A stretch of 64,000 nucleotides of DNA, taken from Mobilibacterium timonense (GTDB lineage: Bacteria; Bacillota; Clostridia; Peptostreptococcales; Anaerovoracaceae). Shown here in pieces: positions 33,284-41,008 of this stretch. Made by a program: the position numbers and the translations under genes. Position 1 is the first letter of the stretch, and the number at the start of each line of letters is the position of its first letter. The stretch spans positions 661,242 to 725,241 of the forward strand of contig NZ_FUHN01000008.1 of NCBI RefSeq assembly GCF_900155555.1, given 5' to 3'. The notes under the pieces are model-generated. The model did no database searches and was not told the DNA's origin. It saw only the letters and a list, made by a program, of their open reading frames with translations.

Positions 33284-33907
33284 ATGATTGGAATCATCGA
33301 TTACGGACTGGGAAATCTCTTTTCCCTGCAGTCTTCAATAAAGGAGATCGGAGAGGAGGCCGTGGTCACCAGGGATCCGGAGGAGATCCGGCGGGCCGAC
33401 AGGCTGATACTCCCGGGAGTAGGCGCCTTCCGCGACGCCGCTGCACTCCTGGCGAAGGACGGCCTCGGCGATCTCGTCAAGCAGGAAGCCGCCGGCGGAA
33501 AGCCGCTGCTGGGGATCTGCCTCGGCATGCAGCTCCTTTTCGACAAGGGCTTCGAGTACGGTGAGTACGACGGCCTAGGCCTCATCCCCGGAGAGATAAG
33601 AGACATCAGGGAGAGGATACCGGAGGGCCTGAAGGTCCCTCACATCGGCTGGAACGGGCTGCAGATCAGAGACCGGAAAAACCCTCTTTTCGATGGAGTG
33701 AACGACGGCGACTGCGTCTACTTCGTTCACTCCTACAGCGCCGTGACCCCAAAGGAAAACGTGCTCGCCACCACCGAATACGGCGGCGTGCTCACGGCGG
33801 CGGCAGCCAGAGGGAACGTCATGGGCTGCCAGTTCCACCCGGAAAAAAGCGGTACCGTTGGTCTGAGGATCCTGCGGAACTTCGCAGAGAAAGGACGGAT
33901 CAGATGA
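33284..33907 (+). CDS. hisH: Imidazole glycerol phosphate synthase, glutaminase subunit
   Basis: HisH hydrolyses glutamine and passes ammonia to HisF. It has 207 residues. The class I amidotransferase triad is visible: nucleophile Cys in LLGICLGMQLLF (about residue 79), His in CQFHPEKSG (about 184) and Glu two residues on. DYGLGNLFSLQ at the N-terminus and LPGVGAFRDA (oxyanion loop region, about 46) are typical. The start lies 17 bp after hisB, preceded by ATAGGAGCG. Its stop overlaps hisA (ATGA). Confidence 0.96.
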   Translation: MIGIIDYGLGNLFSLQSSIKEIGEEAVVTRDPEEIRRADRLILPGVGAFRDAAALLAKDGLGDLVKQEAAGGKPLLGICLGMQLLFDKGFEYGEYDGLGLIPGEIRDIRERIPEGLKVPHIGWNGLQIRDRKNPLFDGVNDGDCVYFVHSYSAVTPKENVLATTEYGGVLTAAAARGNVMGCQFHPEKSGTVGLRILRNFAEKGRIR

Positions 33908-34674
33908 TAATTCTCCCCGCAGTTGACATGTACGAGGGAAAGGCCGTCAGGCTCTACAAGGGAGACTACGACCAGATGACGGTATACGACGACCGCCCGG
34001 TGAACACCGCGATGAAGTTCCGGGATGCCGGCGCTCAATGGATCCACCTTGTGGACCTGCAGGGGGCCCGGGACGGAGGCACTCCGAACATGGGCGTCGC
34101 CCGGGAGATCCTGGAAAAGACGGGTCTCAGGGCGGAGATCGGCGGCGGCATCCGCTCGATGGAAGTCATAAAGGCTTACATGGATGCCGGGTTCAGCCGC
34201 GTGATCCTCGGGACGGCCGCGGTCACGGATCAGGAGCTCCTGAAGGAGGCGGCTGACCTGTATGGCCCGGGCATCGCGGTCGGGGCCGACATAAAGGACG
34301 GCTTCGTCGCCATAAAAGGCTGGAAGGAAAAGTCTGAATATACTCTCGAGGACTTCTGCGAAAGGATGGCGGCCCTGGGAGTCGGGACGATCATATGCAC
34401 CGACGTCTCCCGGGACGGGGCCATGAAGGGCACCAACCGCCAGATGTACAAGGGCCTGACAGCTAGATTTTCTTCTGTCGATTTCGTGGCCAGCGGCGGG
34501 GTCTCCTCTATAGAGGACGTGAAGGCCCTGCGGGACATGGGCATGTACGGTGCCATAATCGGAAAGGCCTGGTATACGGGGGCGATAGACCTCAAGGAGG
34601 CCATTGCGGCAGCTGCCGGCACTGAACCCGGCACAGAAACGGGCGCCGCGGCTGCCGACACTGAGGAGGAATAG
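33904..34674 (+). CDS. hisA: ProFAR isomerase
   Basis: HisA is a (beta-alpha)8-barrel isomerase of 1-(5-phosphoribosyl)-5-[(5-phosphoribosylamino)methylideneamino]imidazole-4-carboxamide. The catalytic Asp is in ILPAVDMYEGKAVRLYKGDY (Asp8). The second Asp is in TDVSRDGAMKGTNR (about residue 130-140). Phosphate loops EIGGGIRS and SGGVSS are present. The protein has 256 residues, the last 22 or so being an Ala/Gly/Thr/Glu-rich tail (TEPGTETGAAAADTEEE) not typical of the family. It starts inside the hisH stop and is followed 1 bp later by hisF. Confidence 0.95.
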   Translation: MIILPAVDMYEGKAVRLYKGDYDQMTVYDDRPVNTAMKFRDAGAQWIHLVDLQGARDGGTPNMGVAREILEKTGLRAEIGGGIRSMEVIKAYMDAGFSRVILGTAAVTDQELLKEAADLYGPGIAVGADIKDGFVAIKGWKEKSEYTLEDFCERMAALGVGTIICTDVSRDGAMKGTNRQMYKGLTARFSSVDFVASGGVSSIEDVKALRDMGMYGAIIGKAWYTGAIDLKEAIAAAAGTEPGTETGAAAADTEEE

Positions 34675-34675
34675 C

Positions 34676-35443
34676 ATGATCACAAAGAGGATAATCCCAT
34701 GCCTGGACGTGAAGGACGGCAGGGTGGTAAAAGGCGTGAAGTTCAAGGGCCTGTCAGACGTGTCGTCTCCCGTCGAGCTGGGCCAGTATTACAGCTCCAT
34801 GGGTGCCGACGAGCTGGTCTTCTACGACATCACGGCCTCGGCAGAGGGCAGGAAGCTCTTTACGGATATCCTGCGCCAGGTGGCTTCAAAAATTTTCATT
34901 CCCCTCACAGTTGGCGGTGGCATCAGCTCCATCGATGATTTCGACAGGGTGCTGAAGTGCGGCGCCGACAAGGTGAGCGTGAACTCCGGCGCCATCAGGG
35001 ATCCTGAGCTCATCAGGGAGGCCGCAGAAAAATACGGAGACCAGTGCGTGGTCCTCTCCGTGGACGTGTCCCTGGTGGACGGCCAGTATCGTGTCTTCGG
35101 CCGCGGCGGCAGAGACGACACGGGCCTCGATGCCATCGATTGGATACGAAAAGGTGTCTCACTCGGCGCCGGCGAGGTGGTGGTGAACTCCATAGATACC
35201 GACGGGGTGAAGCAGGGCTTCGACCTGCCGCTCCTGAAAAAGGTGTGCGATGCCGTGAACGTTCCCGTCATCGCCAGCGGGGGCGCGGGGTCCATAGACG
35301 ATTTCAAGGAGCTTTTCCGGGAGATCCCGACAGTGGACGCGGGTCTTGCCGCATCCATCTTCCACTTCGGAGAGGTGGAGATCCCCGAGCTGAAAAGACA
35401 GCTGTCCGAGAGCGGCATCAACGTGCGGATGACTGGCTTCTGA
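34676..35443 (+). CDS. hisF: Imidazole glycerol phosphate synthase, cyclase subunit
   Basis: HisF uses ammonia from HisH to form imidazole glycerol phosphate and AICAR. It has 255 residues from the ATG at 34676, which has GAGGAG 9 nt upstream. The barrel begins RIIPCLDVKDGRVVKGVKF with the catalytic Asp (about residue 11). The second catalytic Asp is in NSIDTDGVKQGFDL (about residue 130 on the family numbering, here about 180). FIPLTVGGGIS and IASGGAGS are the phosphate loops. About 200 bp of non-coding sequence with short GC palindromes follow before hisIE, the largest gap in the operon. Confidence 0.95.
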   Translation: MITKRIIPCLDVKDGRVVKGVKFKGLSDVSSPVELGQYYSSMGADELVFYDITASAEGRKLFTDILRQVASKIFIPLTVGGGISSIDDFDRVLKCGADKVSVNSGAIRDPELIREAAEKYGDQCVVLSVDVSLVDGQYRVFGRGGRDDTGLDAIDWIRKGVSLGAGEVVVNSIDTDGVKQGFDLPLLKKVCDAVNVPVIASGGAGSIDDFKELFREIPTVDAGLAASIFHFGEVEIPELKRQLSESGINVRMTGF

Positions 35444-35644
35444 TGATCGCCGCCGGGCGCATGCCCGCGGGCTGGCGCAGACGTGCATGGCTGTGAGAGC
35501 CACACCCACGCGGATATCCGCGAGCGGGCGCACCGCCGAAAGATTTTTTCCCTGAAAAATGCGGCGAGACAGCAGCGACGGGAAAATACAAGATACAAAA
35601 CACAAAATACGAAACGCAAAGACGAAAACGCAGAGGAAGACGCG

Positions 35645-36304
35645 ATGGAAACTTTTTTCAACATAGACGAACTGAAATTCGACGACAGGGGGCTCATCCC
35701 CGCCATCACCATCGAGGCCGGGACCCACAGGCTCCTGATGCAGGCCTACATGAACAGGGAGAGCATCGAAAAGACCGTTGAGACCGGGCTCGCCACCTAC
35801 TGGAGCCGCTCCCGCCAGGAGCTGTGGTGCAAGGGCGAGACCAGCGGCAACTACCAGCACGTGGTGTCTATCACCGCGGACTGCGACCGGGATTCCCTGG
35901 AGCTGGTGGTGGTGGCCGACGGCCCCGCATGCCACACCGGCGAGTACTCGTGTTTCCACGAACCGCTGTGGAAAAACCCGGAGCTCGAGGACTTTACGAT
36001 GGAGGACCTGATCCAGCTCATCGACGGCCGCCGGACGTCGCCGAAGGAGGGGTCGTATACAACATATCTGTTCCAGAAGGGCCGGGAGAAGATTTTGAAA
36101 AAGGTGGGCGAGGAGTCCACGGAGGTCATCATCGCCGGAGCCACGGACGACAAGGCCGAGACCATCTACGAGATCTCGGATCTGGTGTACCACGTGATGG
36201 TGCTCATGATCAACATGGGGATCTCCCTGGAGGACATCAGGCAGGAGCTGGCCTCCCGCCACGTGATCGACCACAAGGTGAAGCAGGAGAAGATGACGAA
36301 GTAA
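35645..36304 (+). CDS. hisIE: Bifunctional PR-AMP cyclohydrolase / PR-ATP pyrophosphatase
   Basis: The 219-residue protein carries out steps 2 and 3. Residues 1-110 are HisI, with Zn/Mg-binding cysteines in YWSRSRQELWCKGETSGN, SITADCDRD (Asp/Cys) and GPACHTGEYSCF. Residues about 125-219 are HisE, an all-alpha MazG-like pyrophosphatase (SYTTYLFQKGREKILKKVGEESTEVIIAG and YEISDLVYHVMVLM). The ATG at 35645 follows GAGGAAG. The frame is open back to 35483, but that part lacks conservation features. Its stop overlaps the next gene (TAATG). Confidence 0.95.
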   Translation: METFFNIDELKFDDRGLIPAITIEAGTHRLLMQAYMNRESIEKTVETGLATYWSRSRQELWCKGETSGNYQHVVSITADCDRDSLELVVVADGPACHTGEYSCFHEPLWKNPELEDFTMEDLIQLIDGRRTSPKEGSYTTYLFQKGREKILKKVGEESTEVIIAGATDDKAETIYEISDLVYHVMVLMINMGISLEDIRQELASRHVIDHKVKQEKMTK

Positions 36305-37254
36305 TGCCTATCACTACGAATTTCCACACCCACACGAAATACTGCGACGGAAAAAGCTCCCCCGAGGAGATCGTGCTCCAGGCGCTGAACCTTGGAATGA
36401 CGCGCCTGGGCTTTTCCGGCCACGCATACACGCCTCACGATCCGAGCTACGCAATGAGCCCTGAGACCGCCGCGGCCTACGCCGGGGAGATCCGGGGGCT
36501 CCAGGAAAAGTACGGGAACAGGCTCGAGATACTCTGCGGCCTGGAGCTGGACTATTTTTCGGAGCAGGACATGGCCGGGTTCGATTATTCCATTGGCTCT
36601 GTTCACTACGTTTTCAGGCGGGCGGCTTCGGATGGAACGGCTGCCGGGAAGGCGATCGCTGGCGCGCCGGCTTCCAACGCATCTGACGCATCTGCGGCTG
36701 ATACGGCTGTGCCGGCGGTTGCTGACGCGCCGGAGTCCGTGATTTTCGCCGATGGGGGCTGGTATATCCCAGTGGACGAATCGCCGGAGGTCCTGAGCTG
36801 GGCTATCGAAAACCTCTACGATGGAGATCCATACAGCCTTGTTGAGGACTTTTTCAGCCAGGAGGCCGATGTGATACGGAAGACTCGCTGCCAGATCATC
36901 GGCCACTTCGACATCATCACGAAGTTCCAGGAAAAGGCGCCTCTGTTCGACGAGGCTCATCCCCGCTACGTGGCCGCCTGGCAAAAAGCTCTCGCCGCCC
37001 TCCTGCCCGCAGGCGTCCCTTTCGAGATCAACACAGGTGCGATCTCCAGAGGTTATCGCACCTCCCCATATCCGTCACTGGATATCCTGAAGGCGATTCA
37101 CGACGGGGGCGGCTCGATCGCGTTTTCCAGCGATTCCCACGAAAAGTCCACCCTTCAGTTCTGGTTCCCGGAGGCCGCAGACCTGGCGCGCCGGGCGGGG
37201 TTCGCCAAACATGTCGTACTGGGAAAAAATGGATACGAAGAAATGGAAATCTAG
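36304..37254 (+). CDS. Histidinol-phosphatase, PHP family
   Basis: This 316-residue metal-dependent phosphatase of the PHP superfamily (HisK/HisJ type) removes phosphate from histidinol phosphate. The N-terminal metal motif is NFHTHTKYCDGKSSPEE, followed by GFSGHAYTP, a LCGLELDYF segment (about residue 77), YSIGSVHYV (about 95), IGHFDIITKF (about 200), FEINTGA and SDSHEKST near the end. A roughly 40-residue Ala-rich low-complexity stretch (about residues 107-145) interrupts the barrel after SVHYVFRR and looks like a lineage-specific insertion. It starts in the hisIE stop (TAATG) and is the last gene before the terminator at 37322. Confidence 0.9.
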   Translation: MPITTNFHTHTKYCDGKSSPEEIVLQALNLGMTRLGFSGHAYTPHDPSYAMSPETAAAYAGEIRGLQEKYGNRLEILCGLELDYFSEQDMAGFDYSIGSVHYVFRRAASDGTAAGKAIAGAPASNASDASAADTAVPAVADAPESVIFADGGWYIPVDESPEVLSWAIENLYDGDPYSLVEDFFSQEADVIRKTRCQIIGHFDIITKFQEKAPLFDEAHPRYVAAWQKALAALLPAGVPFEINTGAISRGYRTSPYPSLDILKAIHDGGGSIAFSSDSHEKSTLQFWFPEAADLARRAGFAKHVVLGKNGYEEMEI

Positions 37255-37321
37255 CGAGGCCTGGCGAGAAGATCCGGGCGTCGATCTTGATGTTGATATT
37301 ATTTGTTATATGATATATGTT

Positions 37322-37358
37322 GCGATATACCCGGAGGGGGTATATCGCTTCTTCTTTT
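37322..37358 (+). terminator. his operon terminator
   Basis: GCGATATACC pairs with GGTATATCGC (10 bp plus one C-G), followed by TTCTTCTTTT. Confidence 0.8.
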
Positions 37359-37376
37359 ATGTGGAAGGAGGAGCTT

Positions 37377-37394
37377 TTCCAGGGGAAACGCCGA
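37377..37394 (+). repeat. 18-bp dispersed repeat, copy 4
   Basis: Exact TTCCAGGGGAAACGCCGA, followed by an A run. Confidence 0.85.
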
Positions 37395-37637
37395 AAAAAC
37401 CATTTCTTCCTGGAAAATATTTTCCGAGCCGCCCTGAAGAAAGAAACTATCGATACACAATTAGAGAGTTACGCCACACGTGAGTTTTAACTTCACCGCT
37501 CCTAAAGCCTGGGTCACATCTATTGGTCACAAATTAATAGATACTATATCTGCGAGACATTCAGCTGTGACAAATTCCGGAAACAGATCAAATATACCCC
37601 CAGCGACCAGCTGCGATCCAGCTGTGGGGCGGAAATT

Positions 37638-37655
37638 TTCCAGGGGAAACGCCGA
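37638..37655 (+). repeat. 18-bp dispersed repeat, copy 5
   Basis: Exact TTCCAGGGGAAACGCCGA, followed by TTTTGG. Confidence 0.85.
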
Positions 37656-37845
37656 TTTTGGCCATGTGTAATGGAATCAAATTTACGCATAAATATTCAT
37701 GCAATGATTTAGTGATGGCACTCGCCATTTTTGCAAAAATCCTTCAATATTTATTTCTGTACTCCTCAGTTTCAAACAATAAACCTGGTGTAAGCAGTAC
37801 AGATAACGGAAGCACTGGCTCGCGCCAGTCCCAAAAACAAACGAA

Positions 37846-37880
37846 AGCACTGGCTCTCGCCAGTGCTCCCTTTCTTTCTT
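37846..37880 (+). terminator. Strong hairpin with pyrimidine tail
   Basis: AGCACTGGC pairs with GCCAGTGCT (9 bp, 4-nt loop), followed by CCCTTTCTTTCTT. A related shorter hairpin (ACTGGC/GCCAGT) lies just upstream at 37814-37829, suggesting a local duplication. The parent transcript is unclear. Confidence 0.55.
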
Positions 37881-37942
37881 GATTCTTGATCTTTGTGGCC
37901 TGTTTCTCGCGACTCCAACATCGTGACTCGATTCGCCGTCAT

Positions 37943-37978
37943 CCGCAGGTCCGCCACCTGCCGCAGGTCCGCCACCTG
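37943..37978. repeat. Perfect 18-bp tandem duplication
   Basis: CCGCAGGTCCGCCACCTG occurs twice in direct succession; each unit contains a small CAGGT/ACCTG inverted repeat. Confidence 0.85.
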
Positions 37979-38074
37979 ACGCGACCCCAACGATCACCGC
38001 TGCCCGCGCTGCCGCGACTTTTCCAGCCATCTCTAGCTCTCTAGCTGAAAGCCATCTCTAACTGAAAGCCGCCT

Positions 38075-39220
38075 CTAGCTGTAGCTCTCAGAGGCTTCCT
38101 TGTCGGATACCGGCTCGGACGTCTGTGTGTTTCCGGAGCTCGAGCTCTGCGAAGAGCTGGAGCTCTGTGACGAATCAGATGAGCTGGAGCTGCTTGAGCT
38201 GGAGCTCGTGCTCGCCCCTGTCGCCTGAGTCTCGCCGTAAGGGCTTCCGCCATATCTCACTATTACAGGCGTGCCTACCGACAGCATGCTGTACAGCTGG
38301 GCCGCCGCAGAGGTCGGCATGTTGATGCAGCCGTGGGATCCGTTGTTCTTGTAGATCGTGCCGCCGAAGCTGCTCCTCCAGGAGGCGTCGTGGAATCCGA
38401 TCTGTCCTCCGATGAAGGACATCCAGTAGCTAACGTAGCTCACGTAGTCGTCGCCCTTGAGCTTCTGATTTCTGGTCTTGTTGTTTACGGTGAAGACTCC
38501 GGTAGGAGTTCCGTGGCCCGCTGCCAGGTTTCCGCTGACGATAGGGGACTGGAACACCACCTGTCCATCCTTGAAGTAGAACAGCCTCTGTGCCGTCAGG
38601 TCAACGTATACATAAGTGCCGTCGACTCCGTAGGCAGCCTTCTGCACGTGGACCGTAGCAGTCGCCTTGGCTTTGTTGCCGGACTTGTCCGTGGCCACGG
38701 CCTTGACCTCGTAGTCTCCCGGCGTGCTCAGATCCACCTTGGAAGAATCCACAGTTATCTCAGGCGTGTCGATGTTGTCGGTGGCCTCGAACATGGACTT
38801 GTAGTCGACATTCTTCTGTCCCGCCAGCACCGATTTGTCCTCGGTCTTGGTGAACTCAGGCGCCACCTTGTCCAGCACCCTCACCGTGATGGTCTTGAAC
38901 TTCTCGCCTTCGTACCTGATAGTGAGCTTGTACTCGCCGACCTTGTCGTACTCCTGGCCGTCCACCTTGTCACCGGTATACTGGATCTTCGTGTTTTTCA
39001 GGACGTAGCTCTTGTCCTTGCTGCTCAGGCCCTCCAGGTCTACGTAGTCCTTCGCGTCGGTGGAGATCACCGTTCCGTACTTCACCTTGAGGGTGTTCAC
39101 ATCGTATTTAGCTTTCAGTTTCAGATTCGGGTTGCCGAAGCTGAAGCCCACCGCAGTGGCCGCGACGAGCACCGCCAGAACGCAGACCTTGGCAGCCCTT
39201 CCGAATTTTCTTTTTTTCAT
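38075..39220 (-). CDS. L,D-transpeptidase (YkuD) with Ig-like domains
   Basis: This exported or anchored peptidoglycan enzyme forms 3-3 cross-links or attaches proteins to the wall. It has 381 residues from the ATG at 39220; GGAGAGG lies 9 nt upstream, while the ATG 9 bp earlier abuts that site. An N-terminal signal or anchor segment (residues about 9-26) is followed by two bacterial Ig-like/DUF5011-type repeats (about 45-115 and 120-195: KVAPEFTKTEDKSVLAG, TPGDYEVKAVATDKSGNK). The YkuD catalytic domain follows (about 200-330), ending with the His/Cys motif GSHGCINMP. The last 45 residues are Ser-rich with Gln/Thr, a probable wall-spanning tail. An inverted repeat covers its likely promoter. 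Confidence 0.9.
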   Translation of the reverse strand: MKKRKFGRAAKVCVLAVLVAATAVGFSFGNPNLKLKAKYDVNTLKVKYGTVISTDAKDYVDLEGLSSKDKSYVLKNTKIQYTGDKVDGQEYDKVGEYKLTIRYEGEKFKTITVRVLDKVAPEFTKTEDKSVLAGQKNVDYKSMFEATDNIDTPEITVDSSKVDLSTPGDYEVKAVATDKSGNKAKATATVHVQKAAYGVDGTYVYVDLTAQRLFYFKDGQVVFQSPIVSGNLAAGHGTPTGVFTVNNKTRNQKLKGDDYVSYVSYWMSFIGGQIGFHDASWRSSFGGTIYKNNGSHGCINMPTSAAAQLYSMLSVGTPVIVRYGGSPYGETQATGASTSSSSSSSSSSDSSQSSSSSQSSSSGNTQTSEPVSDKEASESYS

Positions 39221-39322
39221 TAAGATCATCCTCTCCGCCCGCGGGCGATATCAGAGAAACGCCGGAGGAAAAGCCCTCCCGGCAGTTCGTTCGGCGTACA
39301 ACAAAAAGTATCGCGCCGAAGC

Positions 39323-39356
39323 ACAACATTGGAAGTAATTATATATCCAATGTTGT
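39323..39356. promoter_or_regulatory. Inverted-repeat operator over the L,D-transpeptidase promoter
   Basis: ACAACATTGGA (39323-39333) and TCCAATGTTGT (39346-39356) form a perfect 11-bp-arm inverted repeat with a 12-nt spacer. On the minus strand the spacer contains TATAAT, a plausible -10 for the transpeptidase gene about 105 nt downstream. A dimeric regulator could bind here. The rest of the gap to hydF shows no gene. Confidence 0.6.
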
Positions 39357-39536
39357 AAAATAGCACGTCATTATATGGAAAAGAAAAAAATATTTCGTGT
39401 TCGGGAGGCCTGCGGGGCCGTGGAGTTATTTTAAAGTGACTCGTTCGCTCTGCCCAGGCTCTGTCCGGCCTGCCCGGCGTGACGGGACCGCCTTTTCCAG
39501 ACCCGCATCAGCCATCGCGTCACCCAGGCCGCTTTA

Positions 39537-39565
39537 TTGAGAGCTCTCCCCGAATATGGTAAAAT
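39537..39565 (+). promoter_or_regulatory. hydF promoter
   Basis: TTGAGA (39537-39542), a 17-nt spacer and TAAAAT (39560-39565) preceded by TGG, an extended -10. Confidence 0.65.
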
Positions 39566-39618
39566 TTCAAGTGTTTTTCAAAATGAAGAGACATGGAAAA
39601 ACGCGGAAGGGGGATGCA

Positions 39619-40860
39619 ATGGGACTGAATGATACACCCGGCGCGAGCCGGTTCACGATCGGGATATTCGGAAAGAGAAACGCGGGGAAATCTTCCCTCA
39701 TCAACAGCTTGACGGGGCAGAGCATCGCCCTGGCCTCCAGCGTGCCTGGCACCACCACGGACCCGGTGTACAAGGCCATGGAGATCCTTCCCATAGGGCC
39801 GGTGATGCTCATCGACACCGCAGGGCTCGACGACCAGGGAGAACTGGGGGCTCAGAGAGTGGAGAAGTCAATGGAGGCCCTGCGGAAATGTCACCTGGTG
39901 GTCTTCGTGGCCCACTCCGACGACAAGCCGGACCCGGATCCTGAGGACAGCACCTGGAACCTGGCGAACTACTTGGACGAGGAGGAAAACTCTTTTCTCG
40001 ACCAGATGGACAGGCGGAAGATCCCGTATGTGGTGGCCGTAAACAAGATGGGCGAGGCGACGGACCGCCTGAACGAGAAGCTCGGCCGGAAGAACCTCGT
40101 TTTCACAGACGCCGACCTCAGGCTCGGAATGGATCGGCTCAAGAAGGCCCTCATAGACAACTCGGACCGCACTGAAGAAGAGCCGGGCCTCACGGACGGC
40201 CTCATCCAGGCGGGGGACCTGGCGGTCCTGGTGACACCTATAGACACGGCAGCACCTAAGGGCAGGATGATACTCCCGCAGCAGCAGGTGCTGAGAGACA
40301 TCCTGGACAAGGGCGCCTACGCCGTGGTGACGAGAGAGGGCGAGCTGGATCAGGCCCTCCATGCCCTCGGGAAAAAGCCGCGGGTGGTCATCACCGATTC
40401 CCAGGCCTTCAGGCTGGTGGACAAGATCGTGCCTGACGACATGGAACTCACGTCCTTTTCGATCTTGTATGCCCGACAGAAGGGCAGGCTCGAGGACATG
40501 GTGAAGGCGGCCAGGGCCCTGGGAGACCTCCAGCCGGGGGACAAGGTCCTCATCGCCGAGGCCTGCACGCACCACCGCCAGAAGGACGACATAGGAACGG
40601 TTAAGCTCCCGAGGCTCATCCGCTCCATACAGCCGGAGGCGGACATCCAGATGCATTCCGGGCATTCTTTCCCGGAAAACATCCGCGACTACAAGGTCAT
40701 CGTCCACTGCGGCGCCTGCATGCTGAACAGGCCTGAGGTCCAGTACAGGCTGGACTACGCGGAGGAAAAGGGCGTGCCGATGACCAACTACGGCCTCACC
40801 ATCGCCTATTGCACGGGCATCCTCAAGAGGGCCGTGGCGCCTTTCGGCATCCTGCTGTAA
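39619..40860 (+). CDS. hydF: [FeFe]-hydrogenase H-cluster maturation GTPase
   Basis: HydF is the scaffold GTPase on which HydE and HydG build the 2Fe subcluster of [FeFe]-hydrogenase. It has 413 residues from the ATG at 39619 (GGAAGGGGG upstream); earlier in-frame ATGs lack such a site. The G domain has GKRNAGKSSLINS (P-loop, about residue 18), PGTTTDPV, DTAGLDD and the VNK motif (AVNKMGE). The cluster-binding domain keeps the C-x-H...H-C-x-x-C pattern: EACTHHR (about residue 317) and VHCGACM (about 362). No hydE, hydG or hydrogenase gene lies nearby. Its presence implies an anaerobe making H2 or using it. Confidence 0.95.
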   Translation: MGLNDTPGASRFTIGIFGKRNAGKSSLINSLTGQSIALASSVPGTTTDPVYKAMEILPIGPVMLIDTAGLDDQGELGAQRVEKSMEALRKCHLVVFVAHSDDKPDPDPEDSTWNLANYLDEEENSFLDQMDRRKIPYVVAVNKMGEATDRLNEKLGRKNLVFTDADLRLGMDRLKKALIDNSDRTEEEPGLTDGLIQAGDLAVLVTPIDTAAPKGRMILPQQQVLRDILDKGAYAVVTREGELDQALHALGKKPRVVITDSQAFRLVDKIVPDDMELTSFSILYARQKGRLEDMVKAARALGDLQPGDKVLIAEACTHHRQKDDIGTVKLPRLIRSIQPEADIQMHSGHSFPENIRDYKVIVHCGACMLNRPEVQYRLDYAEEKGVPMTNYGLTIAYCTGILKRAVAPFGILL

Positions 40861-41008
40861 GAGCGCAGGCCCGGGAGACCCTGGAAAAAATTTCCCCGCG
40901 AGCTCGGGGGATCGCCGGCGCCTTGACAGGCGTGGCACGTGCCGACAGAACAGACAGATAAGATAGAAACAGATAAACCAAACAGCGACATGAAAGGGGA
41001 CAGAAGAC

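Larger units (their letters stand above)
37255..38074. other. 820-bp repeat-rich non-coding stretch downstream of the his operon
   Basis: It holds the his terminator (37322), 18-bp dispersed repeats (37377, 37638), a GCATAAATATTCATGC near-palindrome (about 37686), AGCAGTACAGAT (37793-37804, identical to the 74-bp repeat core at 27792), a strong hairpin (37846) and an 18-bp tandem duplication (37943). At 38030-38090 a CTCTAGCTGAAAGCC-like motif is repeated about three times across the end of the L,D-transpeptidase gene. No gene is seen. Confidence 0.6.
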
